Shown here: positions 41,823-49,970 of the stretch, piece after piece
Position numbering within the stretch: position 1 is the first letter of the stretch
How the letters are laid out: every line of letters begins with the position of its first letter
Assembly: GCF_001189235.2 (NCBI RefSeq)
Contig: NZ_LFIP02000018.1
Span: 1 to 57,142, forward strand
DNA from: Bradyrhizobium embrapense
GTDB lineage: Bacteria; Pseudomonadota; Alphaproteobacteria; Rhizobiales; Xanthobacteraceae
Direction of reading: 5' to 3'
Length of the DNA: 57,142 bases
The notes under the pieces: generated by a model
What the model was told of the DNA's origin: nothing
Databases searched by the model: none
What the model saw: only the letters and a program-made list of their open reading frames with translations
Program-made: the position numbers and the translations under genes

Positions 41823-43160
41823 ATGAGTACGATTCTGAAAAGCCTGCCCACCGGCGAGAAAGTCGGCATTGCGTTCTCGGGCGGGCTCGACACCTCAGCG
41901 GCGCTGCTCTGGATGAAGCTGAAGGGCGCCAAGGTCTTTGCCTATACCGCCAATCTCGGCCAGCCCGACGAGGCCGATTACGACGCGATCCCGCGCAAGG
42001 CGATGGATTTTGGCGCCGAGAAGGCCCGCCTGGTCGATTGCCGCACCCAACTGGTGCATGAGGGCATCGCCGCGATCCAGTCCGGCGCGTTCCACATCTC
42101 GACCGGTGGCATCACCTATTTCAACACCACCCCGCTCGGCCGCGCGGTGACCGGCACGATGCTGGTCGCGGCGATGCAGGAGGACGGCGTCAACATCTGG
42201 GGCGACGGCTCGACCTATAAGGGCAACGACATCGAGCGCTTCTACCGCTACGGCCTGCTGACCAACCCGAGCCTGCGCATCTACAAGCCCTGGCTCGACC
42301 AGCAGTTCATCGATGAGCTCGGCGGTCGCGCCGAGATGTCGGCGTTCATGACCGCGCAGGGTTTTGCCTACAAGATGAGCGCTGAGAAAGCCTATTCGAC
42401 CGACAGCAATTTGCTCGGCGCGACCCATGAGGCCAAGGATCTCGAAAGTCTTGCGAGCGGCATCACCATCGTCAATCCGATCATGGGCGTCCCGTTCTGG
42501 CGCGCCGACTGCGACGTCAAGGCCGAGAAGGTCACGGTGCGCTTCGAGGAAGGCCAGCCGGTCGCGCTGAACGGCAAGACGTTCGCCGATCCGGTCGCGC
42601 TGTTCCTGGAGGCCAATGCGGTCGGCGGCCGCCACGGCCTCGGAATGAGCGACCAGATCGAGAACCGGATCATCGAGGCCAAGAGCCGCGGCATCTACGA
42701 GGCGCCCGGCATGGCGCTGCTGCACATCGCCTATGAGCGGCTCGTCACCGGCATCCATAACGAGGATACGATCGAGCAGTACCGCATCAGCGGCTTGCGG
42801 CTCGGCCGCTTGCTCTATCAGGGTCGCTGGTTCGATTCGCAGGCCCTGATGCTGCGCGACACCGCGCAGCGCTTTGTGGCGCGCGCCATCACCGGCGAGG
42901 TTACGCTCGAACTGCGCCGCGGCAACGACTACTCGATCCTCAACACCGAGAGCCCCAACCTGACCTATGCGCCGGAGCGGCTCAGCATGGAGAAGGTCGA
43001 GGACGCCGCCTTCTCGCCGGCCGACCGCATCGGCCAGCTGACGATGCGCAACCTGGACATCGCCGACACCCGTGCCAAGCTCGGCCTCTACAACAAGACC
43101 GGCTTGATCTCGAGCGGCGGAGGCTCGCAGATCTTCCAGCTCGAGAACGACAAGGAGTGA
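41823..43160 (+). CDS. argG: Argininosuccinate synthase
   Basis: A 445-residue enzyme that joins citrulline and aspartate with ATP in arginine synthesis. The ATP P-loop is AFSGGLDTSAAL (about 17-28), and the citrulline/aspartate-binding segments TYKGNDIERFYRYG and EKAYSTDSNLLGATHEAKDLE are those of the longer E. coli-like ArgG class. ATG 41823 is chosen over an in-frame ATG four codons upstream. Confidence 0.97.
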   Translation: MSTILKSLPTGEKVGIAFSGGLDTSAALLWMKLKGAKVFAYTANLGQPDEADYDAIPRKAMDFGAEKARLVDCRTQLVHEGIAAIQSGAFHISTGGITYFNTTPLGRAVTGTMLVAAMQEDGVNIWGDGSTYKGNDIERFYRYGLLTNPSLRIYKPWLDQQFIDELGGRAEMSAFMTAQGFAYKMSAEKAYSTDSNLLGATHEAKDLESLASGITIVNPIMGVPFWRADCDVKAEKVTVRFEEGQPVALNGKTFADPVALFLEANAVGGRHGLGMSDQIENRIIEAKSRGIYEAPGMALLHIAYERLVTGIHNEDTIEQYRISGLRLGRLLYQGRWFDSQALMLRDTAQRFVARAITGEVTLELRRGNDYSILNTESPNLTYAPERLSMEKVEDAAFSPADRIGQLTMRNLDIADTRAKLGLYNKTGLISSGGGSQIFQLENDKE

Positions 43161-43176
43161 GGCGAGGCGCCACCGC

Positions 43177-43262
43177 CGTCATTGCGAGGAGCGAAGCGAC
43201 GAAGCAATCCATCTTTCCGCGCGTGTGGAGGGATGGATTGCTTCGCTGCGCTCGCAATGACG
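43177..43262. repeat. CGTCATTGCGAG palindromic repeat, copy 4
   Basis: An 86-base imperfect palindrome with near-perfect outer arms (CGTCATTGCGAGGAGCGAAG and CTGCGCTCGCAATGACG), between argG and the convergent TetR gene. It could act as a bidirectional transcript-end structure. Confidence 0.9.
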
Positions 43263-43293
43263 GTGGAAAGAGCGTGGTCACAGATTCTTCTAT

Positions 43294-43881
43294 TCACTTC
43301 ACCCTGAGCGCATCCAGCAGCGAGCCGAACGCGCGCGCGTAATCCGTGCCGGTCTTGCCGATATCGGGCCCCGCGGACACCGCGACCGCAGCTTCGGTCA
43401 CCGCGCCGAGCAGCAGCCGCGACAGGGGTTCGATCGGTTGCCGCGCGATCACGCCGGCATCCATTGCAGCCGCCAGCGCGCGCGGAAATTTGCCGCCGAA
43501 ATGTTTTGCGTCGATCTCGCGCCAGCGCTCCCAGCCAAGCACGGCCGGGCCGTCGCGCAAAATGATCTGGCCGATCGGGCCTTTTGAGCACGCCGCGAAA
43601 TAACCCTGCGTTCCCGCCGCCATTGCCGCGAGCGGGTCGTTCTCGGCGCGCGAGATGCGGTCGAGATCGGCGACGAGGTCTATCGAGACCTGCTCGAACA
43701 CGGCCTCGAACACCGCCTCCTTGGTCGCGAAGTGATGATAGACTGCGCCCTTGGCGACGCGCGCGCCGCTCGCGATGTCGTCCATCGTTGCCGCCGCAAA
43801 GCCGCGTTCGCCAAAAATGCGCCGCGCCGCCTTGACGATCGCGGCTCTGGTCTTCTCGCGCCGTTCGGCCTGGGTTGCCAT
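43294..43881 (-). CDS. TetR-family transcriptional regulator
   Basis: A 195-residue repressor. The N-terminal helix-turn-helix is TMDDIASGARVAKGAVYHHFATKEAVF (about 32-58), and the C-terminal helical domain would bind an unknown ligand. It is divergent from an NTF2-like gene with two operator-like repeats between them, so it most likely represses itself and that gene. Confidence 0.92.
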   Translation of the reverse strand: MATQAERREKTRAAIVKAARRIFGERGFAAATMDDIASGARVAKGAVYHHFATKEAVFEAVFEQVSIDLVADLDRISRAENDPLAAMAAGTQGYFAACSKGPIGQIILRDGPAVLGWERWREIDAKHFGGKFPRALAAAMDAGVIARQPIEPLSRLLLGAVTEAAVAVSAGPDIGKTGTDYARAFGSLLDALRVK

Positions 43882-43923
43882 GATGAATGTCTAGCCCAGG
43901 TTCCGCAGCAGCGCCAGTTGACT

Positions 43924-43963
43924 TACCGACTGTCAGTCAATAAATACCGACCATCAGTCGGTA
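43924..43963. promoter_or_regulatory. Two tandem TetR-type operators
   Basis: TACCGACTGTCAGTCAATA (924-942) and TACCGACCATCAGTCGGTA (945-963) are two copies of a 19-base motif. The second has perfect 7-bp arms. The copies are spaced exactly 21 bases, two helical turns. They lie between the divergent TetR and NTF2-like genes, 42 bases from one start and 13 from the other, where a bound repressor would block both. Confidence 0.75.
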
Positions 43964-43976
43964 AATGGAGAGTGCC

Positions 43977-44342
43977 ATGCCTTCCCTCGAAACGCTGCAA
44001 GCCTTCGCGGACACGGTCGAATCCAACGACCATGTCGGCGCAATCAGGAAGTTCTATACGGCCGATGCCCGCACCCAGGAGAACGACGGCGAATGGCGCG
44101 TCGGCCGCGAGGCGCTGGCGGCGCGCGAAGCGGCGGTGCTGGCTGCGGTCTCCGGCGTGAAGACCACACGGCTCGGACCGCTGCTGCTCGACGGCGACCA
44201 TTCGGCGATCTGCTGGCGATTCGAATTCACCGGCAAGGACGGCAAGGTCCGTAGCATGGAGGAGGTCGCCTGGCAGACCTGGCGCGGCGAGGAGCTGATC
44301 GAGGAGCGCTTCTTCTACGATCCGCAGCAGATGGCGCGCTGA
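43977..44342 (+). CDS. NTF2-like (SnoaL-type) small protein
   Basis: A 121-residue cone-shaped NTF2 fold. The helix LETLQAFADTVESNDHVGAIRKFY is followed by the strand pattern DGEWRVGREAL, then AICWRFEFTGKDGKVRSMEEVAWQTWRGEEL. Such proteins are isomerases, hydrolases or ligand binders. The ATG at 43977 is preceded by GGAG; an ATG at 43965 overlaps that signal. It is divergent from, and likely repressed by, the adjacent TetR protein. Confidence 0.85.
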   Translation: MPSLETLQAFADTVESNDHVGAIRKFYTADARTQENDGEWRVGREALAAREAAVLAAVSGVKTTRLGPLLLDGDHSAICWRFEFTGKDGKVRSMEEVAWQTWRGEELIEERFFYDPQQMAR

Positions 44343-44450
44343 CTCCCGTCCTTGCGGCAATACGTCCCGGCGCCGCCTCATTGCGGCGTCATCCGCCGCA
44401 ACTAGCCTCCGCCCCGGCACGCATCGTGCGCAAGGGACGGAGCATCGATC

Positions 44451-46205
44451 ATGATCAAGTCATTGGCCGGCGTGGCCGTCACGCTGCTGGTGGCGGCGGC
44501 GCCGGCGCTCGCCCAGACCATCTATCCGATCGATCGCGCCGAGATCCTCGTCGGCGCCAAATTCGACTTCAAGGTCGAATTTCCCGGCCTCGTCGATCAG
44601 GCCCGGCTGAAGGTGACGCTGAACGGCGCGGACCATGCTGCGGTGTTCGGCCAGAGCGGTACGTTCATCGCGCGCGAGGCCGGCAAGGATCAGTCGGCGT
44701 TGCTGCTTCGCGATGTCTCGCTCGCCCGGCCCGGCCCCGTCACCGTCGAGGTCAGCGACGGCACGCAGAGCCGTAACGTGACCTGGACGGTCTACGACAC
44801 CGGGCCGCGCAAGGCGAAGAACGTGATCCTGTTCATCGGCGACGGGATGTCGCCGGCGCATCGCGTCGCCGCGCGAATCCTCTCCAAGGGAATCGCGGAA
44901 GGCAAGAGCCGCGGCAAGCTCGCCATCGACGACATGCCGCACATGGCGCTGGTCGCGACCGCAGGCTCCGATTCGATCATCACCGACTCGGCGAATGCCG
45001 CGAGCGCCTACGCCACAGGCCACAAGGCTGCGGTCAATGCGCTCGGCGTCTACGCCGATCGCACGCCCGATCCGCTCGACGACCCCAGGGTCGAGACCAT
45101 CGCAAGTCTTGCCAAGCGGGCCGGCCTCGCCGTCGGCATCGTCACCAACACCGAAATCGAGGACGCGACGCCGGCCGCGATGGTCGCGCATACCCGCCGC
45201 CGCGCCGCGTATGATGCGATCGTCGCGCAGTATTTCGATGCGAAGCCGGATGTGCTGATGGGCGGCGGCGCCGCGAATTTCCTGCCGCAATCCGCCGCGG
45301 GATCGAAGCGCAAGGACGATGTCGATTATCTCGCCCGCTTCCGTGAGGCCGGCTATCCGGCCGCGACCACCGCAGCCGAGCTGAGTGCGCTCGCCGCGAA
45401 GCCCGCGACGCGCCAACTGCTCGGCCTGTTCGCCCCCGGGAACATGGACGGCGCGCTCGACCGCAAGTTCCTCAAGGGCGGCGGCGTCAGGAAATTTCCC
45501 GAGCAGCCCGACCTGACCGAGCAAGTCCAGGCGGCGCTCACCGTTCTGTCGAAGCACGATGCCGGTTTCTTCCTGATGGTCGAGTCCGGCCTGATCGACA
45601 AATACGCCCATCTGCTCGACATGGAGCGCGCGGTCTACGACACCATCATGCTCGATAATGCGGTCCGGCTGGCAAAGGACTGGGCCAAGGCGCGCAACGA
45701 CGACACGCTGATCCTGGTCGTTGCCGACCACAACCATCCGAACAGCCTGGTCGGCACCATCAATGACGACATGACTGCTGTACCCAACGTGCCGCTGCGC
45801 GAGCGCGTCGGCGTCTACGACAAGGCCGGCTTTCCGAATTACCCGGCGCCCGATGCCGAGGGCTATCCGTCACGCGTCGATGTCTCCAGGCGGCTTGCGA
45901 TCTTCTCGGCCAGTCTGCCGGACCATTACGAGACGTTCCGTCCGAAGCTCGACGATCCGAACGAGCCGACCGTGAAGGGCGATCAGGGCGACACCTTCAA
46001 GGCCAACGACAAGTACAAGGACGTTCCCGGCGTTGTGCTGCGTTTCGGCAATCTGCCGGCGATGATCGGCGCCAGCGTGCATTCCGGCGAGGATGTCATC
46101 CTCACCGCGACCGGGCCAGGCAGCGAGCGCGTCCACGGTTCGATGGACAACACCGAGGTGTTTCGCGTGATGGTCGATGCGCTGGGGCTGGGGGCGGGGA
46201 AGTAG
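44451..46205 (+). CDS. PhoA-family alkaline phosphatase with N-terminal extra domain
   Basis: A 584-residue exported phosphatase. A signal peptide (1-21, ALAQ) is followed by about 95 residues of beta-rich sequence that is not part of PhoA, then the alkaline phosphatase core. The core has FIGDGMS (metal Asp131), DSANAASAYATGHKA with the Ser180 nucleophile, VESGLIDKYAH, VVADHNH, and the C-terminal HSGEDV metal site. It hydrolyses phosphomonoesters in the periplasm. It is unrelated in fold to the PhoD protein in this window. It is a single-gene unit followed by a composite repeat. Confidence 0.92.
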   Translation: MIKSLAGVAVTLLVAAAPALAQTIYPIDRAEILVGAKFDFKVEFPGLVDQARLKVTLNGADHAAVFGQSGTFIAREAGKDQSALLLRDVSLARPGPVTVEVSDGTQSRNVTWTVYDTGPRKAKNVILFIGDGMSPAHRVAARILSKGIAEGKSRGKLAIDDMPHMALVATAGSDSIITDSANAASAYATGHKAAVNALGVYADRTPDPLDDPRVETIASLAKRAGLAVGIVTNTEIEDATPAAMVAHTRRRAAYDAIVAQYFDAKPDVLMGGGAANFLPQSAAGSKRKDDVDYLARFREAGYPAATTAAELSALAAKPATRQLLGLFAPGNMDGALDRKFLKGGGVRKFPEQPDLTEQVQAALTVLSKHDAGFFLMVESGLIDKYAHLLDMERAVYDTIMLDNAVRLAKDWAKARNDDTLILVVADHNHPNSLVGTINDDMTAVPNVPLRERVGVYDKAGFPNYPAPDAEGYPSRVDVSRRLAIFSASLPDHYETFRPKLDDPNEPTVKGDQGDTFKANDKYKDVPGVVLRFGNLPAMIGASVHSGEDVILTATGPGSERVHGSMDNTEVFRVMVDALGLGAGK

Positions 46206-46241
46206 GAAATGATGTTGGCGTGAGCGGCGACGCTTCTCCGA

Positions 46242-46368
46242 CCTCCCCTTGAAAAGGGGAGGTCGCTTTGCTCGTCAGAGCAAAGCGGGTGGGGATCTGC
46301 TCTCTCCGTGAGCAGCGTCGCCTGCGGCTCGGCCCCCCTCCCGACCTTCCCCCGTTCAGGGGAAGGAG
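46242..46368. repeat. CTCCCCTTGAAAAGGGGAG composite repeat, copy 2
   Basis: A 127-base element nearly identical to 36120-36248 over its first 60 bases (two hairpins) and similar through the right-end stem (CCCCCGTTCAGGGG). It lies in the convergent gap between the PhoA-type and OmpA-type genes. Confidence 0.85.
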
Positions 46369-46377
46369 ACCAAACAG

Positions 46378-46405
46378 AAATGGCCGGGATCGCTCCCGGC
46401 CATTT
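46378..46405. terminator. Bidirectional terminator between phosphatase and OmpA genes
   Basis: A 10-bp stem (ATGGCCGGGA...TCCCGGCCAT with loop TCGC) is flanked by AAA on the left and TTT on the right. It reads as a terminator from both sides and serves the convergent genes. Confidence 0.75.
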
Positions 46406-46427
46406 CGTATCGTGATGTGGCGCCGGC

Positions 46428-48701
46428 TCAGCGCGGCGGCGCGGCGGAGGCGGTGCCGCCGTTGAGCAGCGGGGTGATGCGGCGAACGGTGACGCGCCGG
46501 TTGATGCGGCTCGGTCCGTCGGTCTGCTCCTTCAGGTACTGCGAGCCGTAACCCTGCGAGGTCAGGTTTTCCGCCGGAACGCCGAATTGCTGCGTCAGCA
46601 GCTCGGCGGCGGATTGCGCACGGCGGTCGGACAGCGACAGATTGTCGGTGTCGTTGCCGGTCGCATCCGTATGGCCTTCGATCAGGAACACCTCGCGCGG
46701 ATTGCGCTGGATGGCCCGGTTGAGACCGTCGGCGATCACCTGCAACCTCGCCGCCTGATCCGGCGGGATGGTCCACGAACCGGAGTCGAAGTTGATCGTG
46801 TTGAGGTCGATGCTCGGCATCTGCATGCGGACATTGGGGCTGTAGCGGATCTCTTCGAGCGAGTAGCGCCGATCGATCCGCTGCACCGGCGGTGCCTCCA
46901 TGGTCTCGTAGATCACGTCGGGCGACGCTTCCTGAGCGTCGACGATGTAGCGATCGTAGGGAATGTTGACCACCGGCGGCGGCACGTCGACATAGAAGCC
47001 GCCGACCGCGCGCGGATCGCGATAGCTGTTGTCGATGATGACGAGCTCGCGCCCGCCGGGATCCCTGCGGATCCGGCGCAGCATCTGGCCGTCGGCACCG
47101 ACCACCGTGATGATCTCGCTGCCATCGGGACGGACCACAATGGTGCGGGTTTCGCCGCCGATCGTTTCGGTGCGGATGTCACGCGCGCCATAGCGGAAAC
47201 GATAGACGTCGTCGCCGCGCACATAGGCCTGGCCGCTCGGGTCGCGAATGATGACCCGGTCCGGTTCGGTGTAGATGGTGCGGCCGTCTTCGACGACCTC
47301 CTGCCGCTGGCCGCGCAGGTCGGCGATGCTCCCGCCGATGATCGCACCGGCCACCACGCCCGCACCGACCGCGGCGCCGATCGCAAGCGGCGTAATGTTG
47401 TCATGCCGCGGCGGCGGCGGCAGCGGCGCTGCGACCGCAGGCGCGGCCCGGAATGCCGGTGCAACCGTCGGCGGGGCGTATTGCGCCTTGCCGGGCGGAG
47501 GCGTTGCAGCCGCCGAGCCGGGGACGACGGTCGGTGCCGCGGGCGCGCCCATGGCGGCTCCCTGGGCCGGTGACACGCCGGGCGCAACGCCCGGGCGTGC
47601 CTGCTGAGCCGGAGCCGGTGTCGTGCCGGGAGCGCCCATTGCCGCGCCCGGAGCCGGAGGCGTTCCGGGCGGCGTGGCTGGACGTCCCTGCTGACCCGGA
47701 GCCGGTGGCGCCGGCGTGGCGCCCGGCGGCGTGGTTGCGGCGGGCGGGGCGCCGGGGGTGCCAGGTCGTGCCGGCGGCTGCCCGCCAGCGGCGGGAGGCG
47801 TCGTCGGTGTGGCAGGCGCAGGCGTTGTCGGTGTTGCGCCGGGCGCAGGCGTGGGCGGTGTACCGGGCGGTTGCTTGGCACCGCCAGGACGCTCACCGTT
47901 AGGCCGTTCGCCGCGCTCGCCGCGTGGGCGTTCGCCCGGTGCCGTTGACGGAGCTGCAGGTGTTGGCGTTGCGGCCGCGGGCGGCGTGCCGGGGCGTGCT
48001 GCGGGAGCGGCGGTGCCCGGCGCTGCCGGTGTTGCGGCACCCGGGGCCGGCGTCGGCGGCGTATGCGCGGGACCTGCGCCGGGCGCCGGTGTACCCGGGC
48101 GTTGTGGTGCTGCGGCAGGCGGCGGCGGGGTCGGCGTCGGATGTGCGGGCGCCGCTGCCGGTGGCGGTGGCGTCGCAGGCTTCGCGGGCGCCGCTGCAGG
48201 CGGCTCCGGCCGTGCGGGTGCAGCCGGCGGCGGTGGCGTTGCTGGCTTCGCGGCCGGTGGCTCGGGTCGCACGGGTGCGGCTGCCGGCGGAGGCGGCGCC
48301 GGGCGCGCTGCGGGCGGTTCGGGCCGTGCAGGAGCGGCCGGCGGAGCAGGGTGTGCGGGCGCGGCCGCGGGCGGCGGAGGCGGAGCGGGGCGTGCAGGCG
48401 CGGCTGCGGGCGGAGCTGGCGGCGTCGGATGCGGCGCGGCCGCCGGAGGTGGCGGTGTCGGATGAGCAGGCGCAGCTGCCGGAGGTGGCGCCTGCGGATG
48501 CGGTGCGGCTGCGGGCGGAGCCGGATGCGCGGGAGCGCCCGGCGCGGGCCGCGGCTTGGGCTTTCCGTCGGGTCCGAGCTCTTCCTTTGGCTGCGCTTGT
48601 GCGACGACCAGCGGCGAAGTTTGTGCGTGCGACGCTGAGGCGGCGAATTGCATCACCGTCAGCGCAGTCGTGGCGAGCAGCACGAGACGAAGCTTTGTCA
48701 T
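46428..48701 (-). CDS. OmpA-family protein with long Pro/Ala-rich region
   Basis: A 757-residue envelope protein. It has a signal peptide (1-27) and a Pro/Ala/Gly-rich low-complexity stretch from about 40 to 420. A glycine-zipper hydrophobic segment (AIGAAVGAGVVAGAIIGGSIADLRG, about 432-456) follows. Next is a beta-rich part with repeated D-G turns (VRGDDVYRFRYG, TIVVRPDGSEIITVVGADG). Last comes a C-terminal OmpA/MotB peptidoglycan-binding domain (FLIEGHTDATGND, LSDRRAQSAAELL, INRRVTVR). It should bridge inner or outer membrane to the cell wall. The start is the ATG at the signal peptide; the longer frame adds 19 residues without a signal. Confidence 0.9.
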   Translation of the reverse strand: MTKLRLVLLATTALTVMQFAASASHAQTSPLVVAQAQPKEELGPDGKPKPRPAPGAPAHPAPPAAAPHPQAPPPAAAPAHPTPPPPAAAPHPTPPAPPAAAPARPAPPPPPAAAPAHPAPPAAPARPEPPAARPAPPPPAAAPVRPEPPAAKPATPPPPAAPARPEPPAAAPAKPATPPPPAAAPAHPTPTPPPPAAAPQRPGTPAPGAGPAHTPPTPAPGAATPAAPGTAAPAARPGTPPAAATPTPAAPSTAPGERPRGERGERPNGERPGGAKQPPGTPPTPAPGATPTTPAPATPTTPPAAGGQPPARPGTPGAPPAATTPPGATPAPPAPGQQGRPATPPGTPPAPGAAMGAPGTTPAPAQQARPGVAPGVSPAQGAAMGAPAAPTVVPGSAAATPPPGKAQYAPPTVAPAFRAAPAVAAPLPPPPRHDNITPLAIGAAVGAGVVAGAIIGGSIADLRGQRQEVVEDGRTIYTEPDRVIIRDPSGQAYVRGDDVYRFRYGARDIRTETIGGETRTIVVRPDGSEIITVVGADGQMLRRIRRDPGGRELVIIDNSYRDPRAVGGFYVDVPPPVVNIPYDRYIVDAQEASPDVIYETMEAPPVQRIDRRYSLEEIRYSPNVRMQMPSIDLNTINFDSGSWTIPPDQAARLQVIADGLNRAIQRNPREVFLIEGHTDATGNDTDNLSLSDRRAQSAAELLTQQFGVPAENLTSQGYGSQYLKEQTDGPSRINRRVTVRRITPLLNGGTASAAPPR

Positions 48702-48931
48702 GGTATTGGAGTCCCCGGGCGGAAAGTCTGGGCAGGAGAGAAAGTGAGAGCCGAACAATTCGGCAGGACGATGAATTGCCAGCCGTTAGGCCGGATTGTG
48801 GCGAGCATCGAATCATCGGCGAAGTTTATTTCGACATTATAACGGGTTGCATGTGCCTTTGTTCACTGGCCATTCAGAAGAAACGCTCGGACACACTCGC
48901 GATCGATGTGGAACTGAGGCGCGCTCGTGAA
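48702..48931. promoter_or_regulatory. Upstream region of the OmpA-type gene
   Basis: This 230-base stretch between the OmpA-type start and the small proline-rich frame is A/T-richer in the middle (TTTATTTCGACATTATAACG). It probably holds the OmpA promoter. No exact promoter can be assigned, and no other gene is seen. Confidence 0.35.
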
Positions 48932-49165
48932 TCAGCGGGCTGCGGGGCGATCTGTCGCAGGCGGTGGACCGGATGGTCCGGGCGGTCCGCGCACCGGTGA
49001 TTCGTCGGGAGTCTTGCCGGGCAATTCGTCCGGTCGCGGCGGCTCGCCGGGTTCGCGCACCGGCGGTGGAACCTCAGGCTGCGGATTGCCGGGCGGAATT
49101 CCCGGCGGCGGTTCGCTCGGATTGCCCGGCGTCGCGGGCGGAATCTCGGGTGGTTCGATCGGCAT
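48932..49165 (-). CDS. Small proline-rich protein
   Basis: A 77-residue frame that is almost half Pro, Glu and Gly (IPPATPGNPSEPPPGIPPG, PPPVREPGEPPRPDELPG). Its near-repeats PGxPxEPP/PGxPPRPDELPG look like a genuine polyproline peptide rather than a random shadow, and no better gene covers the region. There is no signal peptide or cysteine, and no strong ribosome-binding site. It lies upstream of the OmpA-type gene on the same strand, which also encodes Pro-rich sequence. Function unknown. Confidence 0.5.
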   Translation of the reverse strand: MPIEPPEIPPATPGNPSEPPPGIPPGNPQPEVPPPVREPGEPPRPDELPGKTPDESPVRGPPGPSGPPPATDRPAAR

Positions 49166-49282
49166 CAGATCGAGACCCTGTTGCCGATGTCGGGGCCGCT
49201 GATGCCAGGTCGCATTGCGCGCATCGATCGCTCCATCGAAGTTCCAAGCGATAACGGATCGCGCGCCGCGCCGTTCCCGTTA

Positions 49283-49666
49283 TCAGGGCGTGTGGCAGAC
49301 CGCTTCGATGTTGTGGCCGTCGGGATCGAGCACGAAGGCGCCGTAATAGTTCGGATGATAATGCGCGCGAATGCCGGGCGCGCCGTTGTTGCGGCCGCCG
49401 GCCGCCATCGCGGCCTTGTAGAAGGCGTCGACGGTGGCGCGGTCCTTGGCCGCAATCGCGATATGCACCGGCTTGTTCAGCGCGCCTTCGCCGCCGATCC
49501 AGAAATCCGGCTTGCCGTCGGCGCCGAAGCCTGCCGCTGGCGCGTGCCCCGCAACTTCAGCAGGCACTTCCATGATCAGGCCGTAACCGAGCGGCGCCAG
49601 CGCCGTCTTGTAGAACGCCTTCGCGCGCTCGTAGTCGGAGACCGAAAAGCCGATATGGTCGATCAT
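49283..49666 (-). CDS. Glyoxalase/bleomycin-resistance (VOC) family protein
   Basis: A 127-residue vicinal-oxygen-chelate protein. It opens with MIDHIGFSVSDYERAKAFY (metal-binding His4), has PVHIAIAAKDRATVDAFYKAA in the middle and YYGAFVLDPDGHNIEAV at the C-terminus (metal-binding Glu). Typical members are lactoylglutathione lyase-like dioxygenase or resistance proteins. ATG 49666 is preceded by AAGGGAAG; the longer frame runs into a repeat. Confidence 0.92.
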   Translation of the reverse strand: MIDHIGFSVSDYERAKAFYKTALAPLGYGLIMEVPAEVAGHAPAAGFGADGKPDFWIGGEGALNKPVHIAIAAKDRATVDAFYKAAMAAGGRNNGAPGIRAHYHPNYYGAFVLDPDGHNIEAVCHTP

Positions 49667-49703
49667 TGCGAGCTTCCCTTGCTGTGCCGCATTGGCATCC
49701 GCA

Positions 49704-49723
49704 CCTCCCCTTGAAAAGGGGAA
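49704..49723. repeat. CTCCCCTTGAAAAGGGG fragment
   Basis: Only the first hairpin of the composite repeat seen at 36120 and 46242 is present. It sits just upstream of the VOC gene. Confidence 0.6.
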
Positions 49724-49732
49724 ATGAAGATG

Positions 49733-49818
49733 TAGCCCGGATGCAGCGAAGCGCAATCCGGGCTGCTCTAGCCGAGGATGGTCTGACCCCGGATTTCACC
49801 GCGCTTCATCCGGGCTAC
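49733..49818. repeat. GTAGCCCGGATG palindromic repeat
   Basis: An 86-base inverted repeat. GTAGCCCGGATGCAGCGAAG faces CGCGCTTCATCCGGGCTAC, with inner CAATCCGGG/CCCGGATTT arms. This is the GTAGCCCGGATG-type REP found in many proteobacteria. It fills most of the gap (49667-49970) between the VOC and ABC transporter genes. Confidence 0.85.
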
Positions 49819-49970
49819 GATCCCGTCGTCATGCAATTGCCTCCGCGTTCTCGCTTCGCCTCCTCTTCGAAAGGGGCTAACGCCTGGCGAAATGTCGTTG
49901 CGGGGGATCGCATATGGCCCATCGAAAGCGGCGCATGCATAGCGGGTCATGACGGGAGCGCCAACGCCCG

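Noticed and set aside
31923..46205. A phosphate-starvation island containing PhoD and the PhoA-type phosphatase
   Set aside because: The two genes are 11 kb apart with unrelated genes between them, and I saw no clear Pho box at either.
47716..48465. Plus-strand glycine/alanine-rich frame
   Set aside because: It is the complement of the Pro/Ala-rich part of the OmpA-type gene; the repetitive composition is inherited.
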